The notes under the pieces were generated by a model. That model did not search any database. It saw only the letters and a list, made by a program, of their open reading frames with translations, and was not told where the DNA came from. Position numbers and translations under genes: made by a program. A DNA stretch of 64,000 bases from Enterococcus silesiacus (GTDB lineage Bacteria > Bacillota > Bacilli > Lactobacillales > Enterococcaceae), in the NCBI GenBank assembly GCA_001465115.1, contig CP013614.1:2728001-2792000 (forward strand), in the 5' to 3' direction. Within the stretch, counting starts at the first letter, position 1. The number at the start of each line of letters is the position of its first letter. Below, one piece after another: positions 9,164-18,926 of the stretch.

Positions 9164-9991
9164 TTAATTCCCTCCTCTCAATGGTTCTAATACAAATTTC
9201 TCAACCGCTTGTGCGACACCATCATTGTCGTTTGTATCTGTGATGACATCGGCCATATCTTTGACTTTAGCGACAGCATTTTCCATTGCTACGCCAAGTC
9301 CTGCATATTCGATCATTGGTAAATCATTTTCTTCATCACCGATCGTCATGATCTCTTCTTGTTTGATGCCTAAATCCCTAGCTAATAGAGAAATCCCATA
9401 GGCTTTGGTAATTCCTTTAGGCATAAACTCTAGTAAATTGCTTCTCGTTTTGATGATTTCATAGCGTTCGAAAAATGAACTAGGTATTTTTTGAATTTGC
9501 TCATCTAAATACGTTTCATCAATTGCAACAACTGCTTTGTTATAAATTTGATCTGTTGTAAGTTGTGCTAACTCATAAGTTTCAAACGTCAACAGATTAT
9601 TTAATTGGCTGTATATAGAAATGTGCTCTTGTGAAGCAGGCAGCTGCATGACAAGGCCATCAGATAAAATATCCAACGGTACATTCAACGATGTAGCTAA
9701 TTCATATAACTCATGTACAGCTTCTAATGGCATTAATGCTTTTTCAATGATCTCACCTGTATCGTTTTTTTGAACTAAGCCACCGTTAAAGGTAATACTA
9801 TAATCACCATTATCACGTAAATTCAATGCTTCTAGATAAATCTCAATTGCCGCCAACGGTCGGCCTGTACACAGAACAATTTTAACACCTGCTGCTTTAG
9901 CTTGTGCTAACGTTGCTTTGTTTCTTTCAGAGATTTCCTTTTTACTATTTAAAAGCGTACCATCTAAATCAATAGCAACTAATTTAATCAA
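9164..9991 (-). CDS. Cof-type HAD-superfamily phosphatase
   Basis: A 275-residue HAD hydrolase of the Cof (IIB cap) class, which dephosphorylates small phosphometabolites such as sugar phosphates or flavin and pyridoxal phosphates. HAD motif I is VAIDLDGTLLNSKKEIS, motif II is the CTGR threonine (IVLCTGRPLAA), motif III is the lysine in GITKAYG and motif IV is IGDEENDLPMIEYAG. The best start is the TTG at 9991, since GGAGG lies just upstream. An earlier TTG at 10018 would place that site inside the gene. It sits between smc and ftsY. The true substrate is unknown. Confidence 0.85.
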   Translation of the reverse strand: MIKLVAIDLDGTLLNSKKEISERNKATLAQAKAAGVKIVLCTGRPLAAIEIYLEALNLRDNGDYSITFNGGLVQKNDTGEIIEKALMPLEAVHELYELATSLNVPLDILSDGLVMQLPASQEHISIYSQLNNLLTFETYELAQLTTDQIYNKAVVAIDETYLDEQIQKIPSSFFERYEIIKTRSNLLEFMPKGITKAYGISLLARDLGIKQEEIMTIGDEENDLPMIEYAGLGVAMENAVAKVKDMADVITDTNDNDGVAQAVEKFVLEPLRGGN

Positions 9992-10018
9992 CCCGTTTTT
10001 TCCTCCAATCATATACAA

Positions 10019-13000
10019 CTAAGTCTCAGCGACAATTGCGCCGCCTTCTTTGACTTCTTCCAAACGAACCGAAACGATTTTTGAAACACCTGATTCTTGC
10101 ATCGTAACACCATACAACACGTCAGCGGCTTCCATCGTTCCTTTACGGTGCGTGACCACAATAAATTGTGTATCATCTTCAAACTCACTCAAATAATGAC
10201 CAAAACGAGAAACGTTCGCATCATCTAGGGCCGCCTCAACTTCATCCAAGACACAGAAAGGAACTGGTCTGACACGAATAATGGAGAACAATAACGCAAT
10301 CGCCGTTAAAGCTCGTTCGCCACCGGAGAGTAAGCTTAAATTTTGTAGTTTTTTGCCTGGAGGCTGCGCTTCGATTTCTACTCCAGTATTCAGTAGATCT
10401 TCTGGATTGGTTAAAATCAACTCTGCTCGACCGCCTCCAAACATATTTGGAAACACAACTTTAAATTGGGCACGAATCGCTTCAAAGACTTCACTAAAGC
10501 GAGCTTTGACTTCTTCATCCATTTCACCCATCGTTTCAAACAACTGCTCTTTAGCATCTAACAGGTCATCACGCTGAGAGACTAAAAACTCATGGCGTTC
10601 ATTGACTTGTTCATATTGTTCAATAGCGTTTAGGTTGACTGGACCTAAACGTTCGATATCACGCTTCAAACGTTTTACTTCGATTTGTGCCTGCTCTTTG
10701 TCGATCGTCAATTCATAATCTTCATTCGCACGCTCAAAGGTCAAACTGTATTCTTCTTGCAAGTATTGTAAAGAATTATCCAGTTTGATTTCGGCACGGT
10801 TTTTCTCAACTTCGATTTTAGTTTGCTCCGTTAATAAATGTTGTTGTTGTTTATTTTCTTCGGCTAAACCAATATCGATTTGATCCACTTGTTCTTGTAA
10901 TTGCTGGCGAGCTGTTTTTGCTTCTTGAATGCTTGTTTGCAACTGCTCTTTTTTCTCTGCCAATTGTTCTAATTGAATAGCTAAGCTTTCTTCTGTCACC
11001 TGATGATCACTTGAGTTGTTATTCAATTGCTGTAATTGCTGGCGCAACGCTGTTTCTCTTGCTAAGAATTCATCTAGCTGGGTTTGTTTTTCTGTTACTT
11101 GCTCCGTTAGATGTGCTAATTGTTCTACTGTAACAGCTTGATCAGCTTGTACTTGATTGAACCGTTCAAACGCTTCTGCCCGTAAGGTTTCCATTTGGCT
11201 AGCTTCTTGATCAACTTGTTTCATTTCCTGATCTAAACGATCTTTCGTTTGATTCAGTTCTTGTTGTTGTTCAGTCAGCTCAGCTTTTCTAGCTTGATAC
11301 TCCGTTAAAAACTGATGTAGTTCACGAGCTTCAAATTCGAAAAGGCGTTGTTCTTTGGTTAAACGAGTAATCGTTTCTTCTTGATTCACTAACTTATTTT
11401 GTAATTCTTGCTGTTTCAAACGACTTGTTTCGCCAGTTGAGCGAAGTTGTTCCAGTTTTTCGTTTAGTTCTTTGGCTTCGTCAGTCAGCTGTTGCACTTC
11501 TTTTTCAGTGGCTGTTAATTGTTTTTCAACTCGCTCCATTTGCTCAGTCAACGTTTGAAGTTCTTGCGTTTGAGAAAATAGGTTGCCTTGATTGCCGCGC
11601 TTATTGGCACCACCAGTCATTGAACCGCCTGAATTCATGACATCACCATCTAGGGAAACAACGCGATATTGATAATTCACTGTTTTGGCTAATTGATTGG
11701 CACTTTCTAACGTTTCCGCTAACAAGGTCACCCCTAAGAGATTTTGAATGACATTGCTGACGTCATCTGAAAAATGAACTAGTTCACTAGCAACACCTAA
11801 AAATCCTGGAATAGTGCTGACACGATCCCGAACAGCACTAGAAATCGTTCTCGGTTTGATTGTTGTCAGCGGTAGGAAAGTTGCCCGACCACTATGTTGT
11901 TGTTTTAGGAAAGTAATTCCGGCACGACCGTCTTTCTCTGATTCTACCACCACATGTTGAGCAGCACCGCCTAAAGCCGTTTCAATTGCCAAAGTATAGT
12001 CTTTTGGCACCTCGATCAACTCTGCAACTGCTCCAACGATTCCAGTTAACTGGTCTTTATGTTTCAACACAGCTCGAACCCCTTGGTAAAATCCTGAATA
12101 ATTTTCTTGGATTTCTTGCAAGCTTTTTTGACGTGCTTTCGCTTGTTGGACTTGATTCATCGCTTGATACATTTGCTTTTGTTTCACAGCTAATTGCCCT
12201 TGTTTTTGATCCAGCTGATGTTTCAATTGAGTGTACTGCTCTCTTTGATCTGTGAGCGATTGAGCTGAGGAAGTTAAGTTAGTCTCTACTTGCTCTTTCT
12301 CCGCTAAAGCATCCGCCATTTGTTTCTCTAAGGCTTCATGCTTTTGGATAGATTGCTGATTTTTAGCAGTTTCTTGCTGATACTGACGTTCTAAATATTT
12401 CAGCTCATTCGTCGTATTTGCCTGTTCTTGCATTACTTCGACGTATTGACTGCGCAATTCTTCTAGTAATTCTTTTGAAGATTTACTATATTTTTCAACT
12501 TCTAGCTCTGAAGCCTTGATTGCTTCAACTAATGATTCGCGTTGGGCTTTTTTTTCAGCTACTTTTGCTTGTAAGTCTTGAACTTCTTCACGATAGCGTG
12601 TGATTTTTTCAGCATTTTCTTCCAGAGATTGTTGATATTCACTGGTTGTTTGCATCGTATGTTTTGAGCGTTCGACTAAGACATTTTTTTGTCCCTCTGT
12701 TTGTTTCAATGCTTCTGTGATTTGCAGTAGCTGTTGTTGTTCCGTTTCGATTTGTTCATCCAATTTATTGCGTTTCCCCCGTAGCTGGAATAGCTCATCT
12801 TCTGAATCACGGATTTTTTTACTTGCTAGCTGCAATTTTTCTTCGATTGCTGTATGTTCGGCTGCTTTGATTTCCCAAACTTCTTTGGCTGTTTCGATTT
12901 CAGTTACAGTTAAACTAACGTCGATTTCGGTCAAGTTCTCTTTAAGCTTCAAAAACTCCTTGGCCGCTTCGCTTTGTGCAGCTAGAGGAGTCAATTGATC

Positions 13001-13597
13001 TTCTAATTCATAGATGATATCTTGCACACGACTTAAGTTATCTTCTGTTTCAAATAGTTTTTGTTCGGCTTTTTTCTTACGCTGTTTGTACTTTAACACG
13101 CCAGCAGCTTCTTCAAAAATACCGCGACGGTCTTCAGGCTTGCTATTAAAAATTGCTTCGACTTTCCCTTGGGAAATGATCGAAAATGATTCTTTTCCTA
13201 AACCAGAATCCATAAATAAATCATGGATATCTTTCAATCGACAGGCTTGTTTATTGATATAAAAGTCACTTTCTCCTGTTCGACGATAGCGACGTGTTAC
13301 ACTAATTTCAGTAAAATCTAGCGGTAAAAAATGATCACTATTATCTAAGACAACCGTTACTTCGGCAATATTCAACGCTTTACGACCTTCAGAACCAGCG
13401 AAAATAATATCCGGCATTTTGCCTCCGCGAAGGCTTTTTGCCGATTGCTCGCCTAAGACCCAGCGAATCGCTTCGGTGATATTACTTTTTCCGCTGCCAT
13501 TTGGTCCAACGACAGCCGTCACACCATTTTCAAACTCTATAACGGTTCGATCCGCAAAGGATTTAAATCCTGCGATCTCAATTCGTTTTAAATACAC
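10019..13597 (-). CDS. smc: Chromosome segregation ATPase SMC
   Basis: SMC forms the ring-shaped condensin ATPase that organises and segregates chromosomes with ScpA and ScpB. The protein begins YLKRIEIAGFKSFADRT with Walker A GPNGSGKSNI near residue 32. Long coiled coils surround a hinge (about residues 510-670), and the C-terminal head has LSLLSGGERALTAIALLFS and the Walker B CVLDEVEAALDD. The start is placed at the GTG at 13597, which gives about 1192 residues, the usual length. A seven-codon extension to 13618 is open but not family-like. The gene lies 23 bases after rnc. Confidence 0.96.
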   Translation of the reverse strand: MYLKRIEIAGFKSFADRTVIEFENGVTAVVGPNGSGKSNITEAIRWVLGEQSAKSLRGGKMPDIIFAGSEGRKALNIAEVTVVLDNSDHFLPLDFTEISVTRRYRRTGESDFYINKQACRLKDIHDLFMDSGLGKESFSIISQGKVEAIFNSKPEDRRGIFEEAAGVLKYKQRKKKAEQKLFETEDNLSRVQDIIYELEDQLTPLAAQSEAAKEFLKLKENLTEIDVSLTVTEIETAKEVWEIKAAEHTAIEEKLQLASKKIRDSEDELFQLRGKRNKLDEQIETEQQQLLQITEALKQTEGQKNVLVERSKHTMQTTSEYQQSLEENAEKITRYREEVQDLQAKVAEKKAQRESLVEAIKASELEVEKYSKSSKELLEELRSQYVEVMQEQANTTNELKYLERQYQQETAKNQQSIQKHEALEKQMADALAEKEQVETNLTSSAQSLTDQREQYTQLKHQLDQKQGQLAVKQKQMYQAMNQVQQAKARQKSLQEIQENYSGFYQGVRAVLKHKDQLTGIVGAVAELIEVPKDYTLAIETALGGAAQHVVVESEKDGRAGITFLKQQHSGRATFLPLTTIKPRTISSAVRDRVSTIPGFLGVASELVHFSDDVSNVIQNLLGVTLLAETLESANQLAKTVNYQYRVVSLDGDVMNSGGSMTGGANKRGNQGNLFSQTQELQTLTEQMERVEKQLTATEKEVQQLTDEAKELNEKLEQLRSTGETSRLKQQELQNKLVNQEETITRLTKEQRLFEFEARELHQFLTEYQARKAELTEQQQELNQTKDRLDQEMKQVDQEASQMETLRAEAFERFNQVQADQAVTVEQLAHLTEQVTEKQTQLDEFLARETALRQQLQQLNNNSSDHQVTEESLAIQLEQLAEKKEQLQTSIQEAKTARQQLQEQVDQIDIGLAEENKQQQHLLTEQTKIEVEKNRAEIKLDNSLQYLQEEYSLTFERANEDYELTIDKEQAQIEVKRLKRDIERLGPVNLNAIEQYEQVNERHEFLVSQRDDLLDAKEQLFETMGEMDEEVKARFSEVFEAIRAQFKVVFPNMFGGGRAELILTNPEDLLNTGVEIEAQPPGKKLQNLSLLSGGERALTAIALLFSIIRVRPVPFCVLDEVEAALDDANVSRFGHYLSEFEDDTQFIVVTHRKGTMEAADVLYGVTMQESGVSKIVSVRLEEVKEGGAIVAET

Positions 13598-13620
13598 GAA
13601 TAAAACGGCTCCTTCCAAGC

Positions 13621-14313
13621 TTATTCAGGATTTTGTTTTAGCGCTCGTTCAGCGGCGTCCTGTTCTGCTAATTTCTTCGATTTGCCTTGACCCGTTCCAA
13701 TCATTTTTTCATTGACATAAACTTCAACGAAAAAGATTCGATCATGGGCAGGACCTTCTTCATTGACCAAACGATATTCAATGTTGACGTCCCCTTGTCG
13801 TTGTAAGACTTCTTGTAAATGTGTTTTGTGATCCATCTCATGTGAAAAAGCACCGACATCGATTTTTGGAAATATTACTTCTGCGATAAATTTCTTGACG
13901 GCATCGACTTTTTGATCTAGGAACAAAGCACCTAAAAAGGCTTCGAATAAATCACAAAGTAACGCTGGACGTGTTCGTCCACCAGAATTTTCTTCCCCTT
14001 TGCCTAAAAGAATATATTGGTCGAAATGACATTCTTTCGCAAATTTAGATAAACTATCTTCACGAACGATTGCCGCCCGCATTTTTGTCAGCTTGCCTTC
14101 TGGCAGCTCTGGGAATTGTTTATACAAATATTGAGAAACCAATAATTCTAAAACGGCGTCTCCTAAAAATTCTAATCGTTCATTGTCAGATAGTTTTAAG
14201 TATCGATGCTCATTCACATAGGATGAATGGGTAAAAGCTTGTTCTAATAGGTTGACATCATGGAAAACAATGCCGTAACGTTCTTTTAATTCTGTAGTTA
14301 ACTGATTGTCCAT
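13621..14313 (-). CDS. rnc: Ribonuclease III
   Basis: Double-stranded-RNA endonuclease for rRNA and mRNA processing. The signature [21 protein letters not shown] (near residues 43-63) carries the metal-binding acidic residues. A second acidic cluster, [17 protein letters not shown], holds the catalytic Asp/Glu pair. The C-terminal 70 residues form a double-stranded RNA-binding domain ([13 protein letters not shown] through [16 protein letters not shown]). The 230-residue length is standard. It is first in the rnc-smc-ftsY operon and is separated from acp-plsX by the inserted ndk and opp genes. Confidence 0.97.
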   Translation of the reverse strand: MDNQLTTELKERYGIVFHDVNLLEQAFTHSSYVNEHRYLKLSDNERLEFLGDAVLELLVSQYLYKQFPELPEGKLTKMRAAIVREDSLSKFAKECHFDQYILLGKGEENSGGRTRPALLCDLFEAFLGALFLDQKVDAVKKFIAEVIFPKIDVGAFSHEMDHKTHLQEVLQRQGDVNIEYRLVNEEGPAHDRIFFVEVYVNEKMIGTGQGKSKKLAEQDAAERALKQNPE

Positions 14314-14514
14314 TTGCTACATTCCTTTAAGTTTATTTACAACCTTCTCTATTATACTTTTTTTTGCGGGATTTTTAAATGGTTAGGGGGGAATTGCCCT
14401 AAAATCACTGCTGAATTCATCGTATTTGCAGGATTTCCTAATGATTTTTGGGTATAGTATGAGACTTTTTATAATAAATCATGCAAAGACTAGCCTTTAT
14501 TCCGATTTAAAAGA

Positions 14515-14557
14515 CAAAAAGCGTTCAAGATCGTCACACCATCCTGATACGCTTTTG
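14515..14557 (-). terminator. Terminator after ndk
   Basis: Minus-strand stem AAAAGCGT...ACGCTTTTTG with a T run, immediately after the ndk stop codon. Confidence 0.7.
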
Positions 14558-14559
14558 CT

Positions 14560-14967
14560 TTAATTTGTTTCATTAAAAAATCGTTTGATCTCAACTGCGG
14601 CCGCTTCTAGTGAATCCGACGCATGGATAATATTTTCATAGCTATTAGCGCCATAATCTCCTCGAATTGTTCCAGGTTCAGCCTCTAAACAATTCGTTGC
14701 GCCGATCATTTTCCGAACAGTTTTAATGACGCTGTTTCCTTCTAAAACCAGATAAACGACTTCCGATGAGGTCATATAAGTCATCATATCTTCAAAGAAA
14801 TCAAATTTCTTCACATGTGCATAATGTTCTTCCGCTAGTTCTCGTGACATTTTGGCTACTTTTAATTGTTTTAACGTTAATTGTTTTTGCTCAAATCGTT
14901 GAAGGATTTCTCCGACTAATTTACGTGAGACACCATCCGGCTTTATGATAACGAGTGTTTGGTCCAT
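14560..14967 (-). CDS. ndk: Nucleoside diphosphate kinase
   Basis: Transfers the gamma phosphate between nucleoside triphosphates and diphosphates. The start at 14967 (MDQTLVIIKPDG) follows AAGGAGAGAG; an in-frame extension to 15036 has no site and no homology. The protein is 135 residues. The active-site histidine is in NIIHASDS near residue 115, and the nucleotide-binding GTIRGDYG is present. The segment before it reads TNCLEAEPG where TNPLEAAPG is common, a mild variation. It is monocistronic between the opp operon terminator and rnc. Confidence 0.95.
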   Translation of the reverse strand: MDQTLVIIKPDGVSRKLVGEILQRFEQKQLTLKQLKVAKMSRELAEEHYAHVKKFDFFEDMMTYMTSSEVVYLVLEGNSVIKTVRKMIGATNCLEAEPGTIRGDYGANSYENIIHASDSLEAAAVEIKRFFNETN

Positions 14968-15183
14968 ATTATCTCTCTCCTTATTTAGGTTTCTTATTAC
15001 ACAAAATTCGGAAGCGCTTAACAAGAAGGTTATCATGCTTCAAAATCTCTGTCTAGTGTACAAGTGACAAAAAATGTTTGTTCTTTGTCCTTGTTAGATA
15101 GTATTGCGAAGAAGAAGCTATTATTAACTCATTCGTTGTTCTTATGTAATAAACAGACTAGGCAGCTAAGCGTAAACAAAAAC

Positions 15184-15215
15184 AAGCAGCTATGAATACT
15201 TCATAACTACTTGCT
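15184..15215 (-). terminator. Terminator after oppA
   Basis: Minus-strand stem AGCAaGTAGtTATGAA/TTCATAgCTgCTTGCT followed by a T-rich run, 16 bases after the oppA stop. Confidence 0.7.
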
Positions 15216-15230
15216 CTCAAAGTCATCCGA

Positions 15231-17009
15231 CTAACGTTTTTCAGCTGTTAATTCAATACCATAATAATCTCTAGTATCTTCATAGTTCCAAGTAAATGAT
15301 TTCACTCGGTCATTCACTGGCATGATTTCATTACGATACAATGTTGGAATAACTGGTGCTTCTTCGAACATGTATTTTTGCCATGCATCATATGCTTCTT
15401 TACGTTTTTTATCATCAAATGAAGCTTTAGAATCGATTGCTTTCAACAGTTTGTCGTTCTCTTCTGAAGCAAAACGAGAGTAGTTGAATGCTGCATTACG
15501 TCCATATAATCCTGCTGGAGATGGCGCACTGTTGACACTCCATGCCGCTTGGAAAACATCGATTTCTGGATCATCATTTTTCACTTTGTCGTAGAATGCT
15601 TGGAAATCAATTAAACGACCAGTTGCCAGTTTCACATCTAAACCAATTTCTTTCCATTGTTGTAGGTAGTAATCAGCTAAAGGTTGAGCCGTTTCGCCAC
15701 CTGCCATTGAAGCAAAATTGATTTGTAATTTTTCACCTTTAGGATTTTCTCTAAGTCCATCGCCATCTGTGTCTTTATAACCAGCGTCATCTAAAATCTT
15801 CTTCGCTTTATCAAGGTCATATTGATAGCCTTTTACATCCGTATTGTGTAATGTTTTAAAAATTGGCGGAATCAATGTTGTTGCCCCAGTACGTAAGCCA
15901 TTGTAGAATTTTTGACCGATTGCATCATTATCCATCGCATAGCCCATTGCTTGACGTAATTTCACATCAGCCATTTTAGCATCTGGATTCATGATAACTT
16001 CGCCTTTTTCTTTGTCATACGTTCCTAATTTAAACCCAACATATGTGTATGCTAATTCTTCACGACCTAACATTTGATAGCCCTCTGAATCTTTATACGT
16101 TGGATAATTATCTGTTGGCATTGAGTAAACTAAATCATATTTTTTCGCTTTTACAGCTTCAACGATAGATGCTGTTGGTACGTTTGTAAATACGATTTTA
16201 TCTAGTTTAGGTTTTCCTTGATAGTAGTGCTCATTTGGCAAGTATTCCACTGACTCTCCTGTTACGATCTTACTCATGTAGTAAGGTCCAAATGTTACAG
16301 GATTCTTGCGAACTGCATCACTTTTTTCTTGATCTTTAATTGGAATATCTTTAAACACATGTTTTGGTATCGCGCTTGTATAAACACCGCCACTTAGTTG
16401 TAACATGCCTGGATTCATTTCTTTATATGTCACTTCGATCGTTTGATCATCTACTTTTTTGATACCAGAAATAGCATCGGCTTTTCCATCATGGTATTCA
16501 TCCATACCCACAACGTTCATAAAGTCATCATCATAACGAATTCCAGTATAGTCTTTATTCCCAATGACTTCATAAGGATAAATCAGATCATCTGCTGTTA
16601 CAGGTTCACCATCTGACCACTTAACATCTTTTTTCAATGTGATCGTTGCTTTTTTATTGTCAACATCTAAATCTAATTTAGCAGCACCATCATCTGTAAT
16701 GACAAAATCATCATCATATGAAAATAGCCCTTCATGAGTTGGTCTCATGTAATAATTATCAAAAGCATCTTGGTAATAGACTTCTGAAAACAATCCTTTA
16801 AACTGAGTATCTGACGCAACTGCAACATCCAAAGTCCCGCCTTTGATTGCTTCTTTATCATTTTTGACCGTCATTGTAAATTTACTGATATCCTCAGTTT
16901 CCACACTCTTATTATCGGAACCTGACTTCTTGCCTCCACCGCATGCAGCTAATGTTACAGCTACCACTGCTGTTAATGTAATTAAACCCAAAAGTTTCTT
17001 GCTTTTCAC
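15231..17009 (-). CDS. oppA: Oligopeptide-binding lipoprotein of the Opp ABC importer
   Basis: A 592-residue extracellular substrate-binding protein of the SBP_bac_5 family. The N terminus is a lipoprotein signal (MKSKKLLGLITLTAVVAVTL) with lipobox LAAC and the lipidated Cys at about residue 22. Family segments include WSDGEPVTADDLIYPYEV and LDKAKKILDDAGYKDTDGDG. It is the last gene of the oppDFBCA operon, 17 bases after oppC, with its own ribosome binding site and terminator. In enterococci related proteins import nutritional peptides and can also take up peptide pheromones. The specific ligands are unknown. Confidence 0.93.
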   Translation of the reverse strand: MKSKKLLGLITLTAVVAVTLAACGGGKKSGSDNKSVETEDISKFTMTVKNDKEAIKGGTLDVAVASDTQFKGLFSEVYYQDAFDNYYMRPTHEGLFSYDDDFVITDDGAAKLDLDVDNKKATITLKKDVKWSDGEPVTADDLIYPYEVIGNKDYTGIRYDDDFMNVVGMDEYHDGKADAISGIKKVDDQTIEVTYKEMNPGMLQLSGGVYTSAIPKHVFKDIPIKDQEKSDAVRKNPVTFGPYYMSKIVTGESVEYLPNEHYYQGKPKLDKIVFTNVPTASIVEAVKAKKYDLVYSMPTDNYPTYKDSEGYQMLGREELAYTYVGFKLGTYDKEKGEVIMNPDAKMADVKLRQAMGYAMDNDAIGQKFYNGLRTGATTLIPPIFKTLHNTDVKGYQYDLDKAKKILDDAGYKDTDGDGLRENPKGEKLQINFASMAGGETAQPLADYYLQQWKEIGLDVKLATGRLIDFQAFYDKVKNDDPEIDVFQAAWSVNSAPSPAGLYGRNAAFNYSRFASEENDKLLKAIDSKASFDDKKRKEAYDAWQKYMFEEAPVIPTLYRNEIMPVNDRVKSFTWNYEDTRDYYGIELTAEKR

Positions 17010-17026
17010 ACTACTTCCTCCTCTTC

Positions 17027-17932
17027 TTAACCTAAACGCTGTCTAGCATCTGCTGAACGCTTAAACGCTTGGCCAATATAATTTATACATAACATCATTA
17101 CTAAAATTAGTACTGATGCAGGTACCCAGATCCATGTTTTATTCGCTAAAACATCGCCATTGCTGGCATATCCGATCAATGTTCCCAGACTCGGTACATT
17201 TGTCGGCAAACCAAATCCTAAGAACGTCAGCGTTGTTTCGATCCCGATATTTGCCGCAAAGTTGATGGTTAAGTTCGTGATGATCAATGAACTTAGATTG
17301 GGCATAATTTCTCGAAACATGATTTTAACATCACTTGTTCCTAAGGTTTTTGAAGCACTCACATAATCTCTTCGAACCTCAGATAACGTTTTACTTCTAA
17401 ATAGCCGCGCTTTGGCGACCCAGTAAAAGGCACTCATGATTCCTACAAAAGACCAAACATTATAATTAGGAATGATTGTCACAAACACGATGATGATCAT
17501 CATAATCGGTAAGATCATAATAAAATCAACCACACGCATCACTGCATTATCAAACATTCCGCCATAATAACCTGAAATAATCCCGATACCCACACCGATG
17601 ATCGATGTGATAATCGTAATTGCAAAACCGATCACAACGGAATTACGAGCACCAATAATCAATTGGCCTAGCACATCACGTCCGCCTTCGTCTGCTCCTA
17701 GTATAAAGTTTCCACCAGGCTCGGCATATTTATCTAAAATACTGACTGTCATTACTTTGTCTTGATCGGCTAATAAAGCGCCAATAAAAACAACCAATAA
17801 AATGGCTACTAACAGTGCAAGCGAGAAAATCGCTAATTTATCTTTTTTGAATTCTCTTGCGATCATTCGAAATCCCATCGGTGGGATCGTTTCTGGTACA
17901 GCAACTACTGTATTTTCTTTATTTTTATCCAT
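17027..17932 (-). CDS. oppC: Oligopeptide ABC transporter permease OppC
   Basis: A 301-residue inner permease of the Opp family with an N-terminal cytoplasmic stretch, a first helix near residues 36-55 and five more helices. It has the OppC N-terminal pattern (MIAREFKKDKLAIFSLALL) and FILGADEGGRDVLGQLIIGARNS. The ATPase-coupling loop is DYVSASKTLGTSDVKIMFREIMPNL. It is translated between oppB and oppA. Confidence 0.93.
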   Translation of the reverse strand: MDKNKENTVVAVPETIPPMGFRMIAREFKKDKLAIFSLALLVAILLVVFIGALLADQDKVMTVSILDKYAEPGGNFILGADEGGRDVLGQLIIGARNSVVIGFAITIITSIIGVGIGIISGYYGGMFDNAVMRVVDFIMILPIMMIIIVFVTIIPNYNVWSFVGIMSAFYWVAKARLFRSKTLSEVRRDYVSASKTLGTSDVKIMFREIMPNLSSLIITNLTINFAANIGIETTLTFLGFGLPTNVPSLGTLIGYASNGDVLANKTWIWVPASVLILVMMLCINYIGQAFKRSADARQRLG

Positions 17933-17963
17933 CTCGTCTCTTCCTCTCCTTAAAATTGATTTT

Positions 17964-18926
17964 TTATTGAACCCGAATCCGTGGATCTACAAGACTCATG
18001 ACGATATCTGAAATCAGATTTCCGACGAGCGTTGCAACTCCTAAAATCAATACTAAGGCCGTAATTACTGCATAATCACGTTGTCCGATCGAGTCGATAA
18101 ATAATTTCCCAATTCCTGGATAGCCAAAGATTTTTTCAATAACTACTGAACCACTGATTAAAGCTGTGATTTCGTAGCTAAGTTGAGAAACGATTGGTAA
18201 AGAAGCATTTCTGAAAATATGTCTTGTATAGACTTTATTTGTCGGTACCCCTTTTGAACGAGCCGTCCGAACATAATCTAGCGACTGAGAATCAATGACC
18301 TCATTACGTAAATACTGGATCGTGATCGCTGTTCCAAGCAAGGCTTGAGAAAGCGCCGGTAAAATCAAATGATAGAACCGATCCCAAATATAAGCACCCG
18401 TTCCCGGCTCAACGCCACTGGAAATCGACCCTGTTGTTGGGAACCAATCTAAACGGAAACCAAAAATAAATAGCATCACTAATGCAAAAATAAATGGCGG
18501 TACCGCAAAACTGAAAAAGTTATAGATGACCACGAATTTATCTAGAATAGAGTTTTGATAGCGACCTGATAAAACACCTAACGGTAAGGCAATGGCGTAC
18601 ATGATCACAACGGTTACTAGTGATAAAAGAATCGTATTTACTGCACGGCTGCCGATCAACGTTGAAACTGGTAATTTAAAAATAAAACTCTCACCAAAAT
18701 CACCATGAAAAACATTAGCGATCCAACGTACATATTGTGTTGTCCACGGATCATTCAACCCAGCTGACTCACGCATTTTTTCAATAACAGCCGGATCAGT
18801 ATTTGGATTGATCAGTCCTGTAAAAGGATCACCCGGCATCATTTTAGCTAACATGAAAATCAAGACGCTTAAAATCAAGATTTGAGGAATCATAAAGAGT
18901 ACACGTCGTAAAATCGTCTTCCACAT
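17964..18926 (-). CDS. oppB: Oligopeptide ABC transporter permease OppB
   Basis: A 320-residue permease with six predicted membrane helices. N-terminal features of OppB/DppB are clear (RRVLFMIPQILILSVLIF, MMPGDPF). The coupling motif is YVRTARSKGVPTNKVYTRHIFRNASLPIV. Its start codon overlaps the end of oppF by one base, which implies translational coupling. It pairs with OppC to form the membrane pore. Confidence 0.94.
   Translation of the reverse strand: MWKTILRRVLFMIPQILILSVLIFMLAKMMPGDPFTGLINPNTDPAVIEKMRESAGLNDPWTTQYVRWIANVFHGDFGESFIFKLPVSTLIGSRAVNTILLSLVTVVIMYAIALPLGVLSGRYQNSILDKFVVIYNFFSFAVPPFIFALVMLFIFGFRLDWFPTTGSISSGVEPGTGAYIWDRFYHLILPALSQALLGTAITIQYLRNEVIDSQSLDYVRTARSKGVPTNKVYTRHIFRNASLPIVSQLSYEITALISGSVVIEKIFGYPGIGKLFIDSIGQRDYAVITALVLILGVATLVGNLISDIVMSLVDPRIRVQ

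Noticed and set aside
12717..13262. Plus-strand open frames inside smc
   Set aside because: Serine- and leucine-rich shadows of the coiled-coil coding sequence with no start signals.
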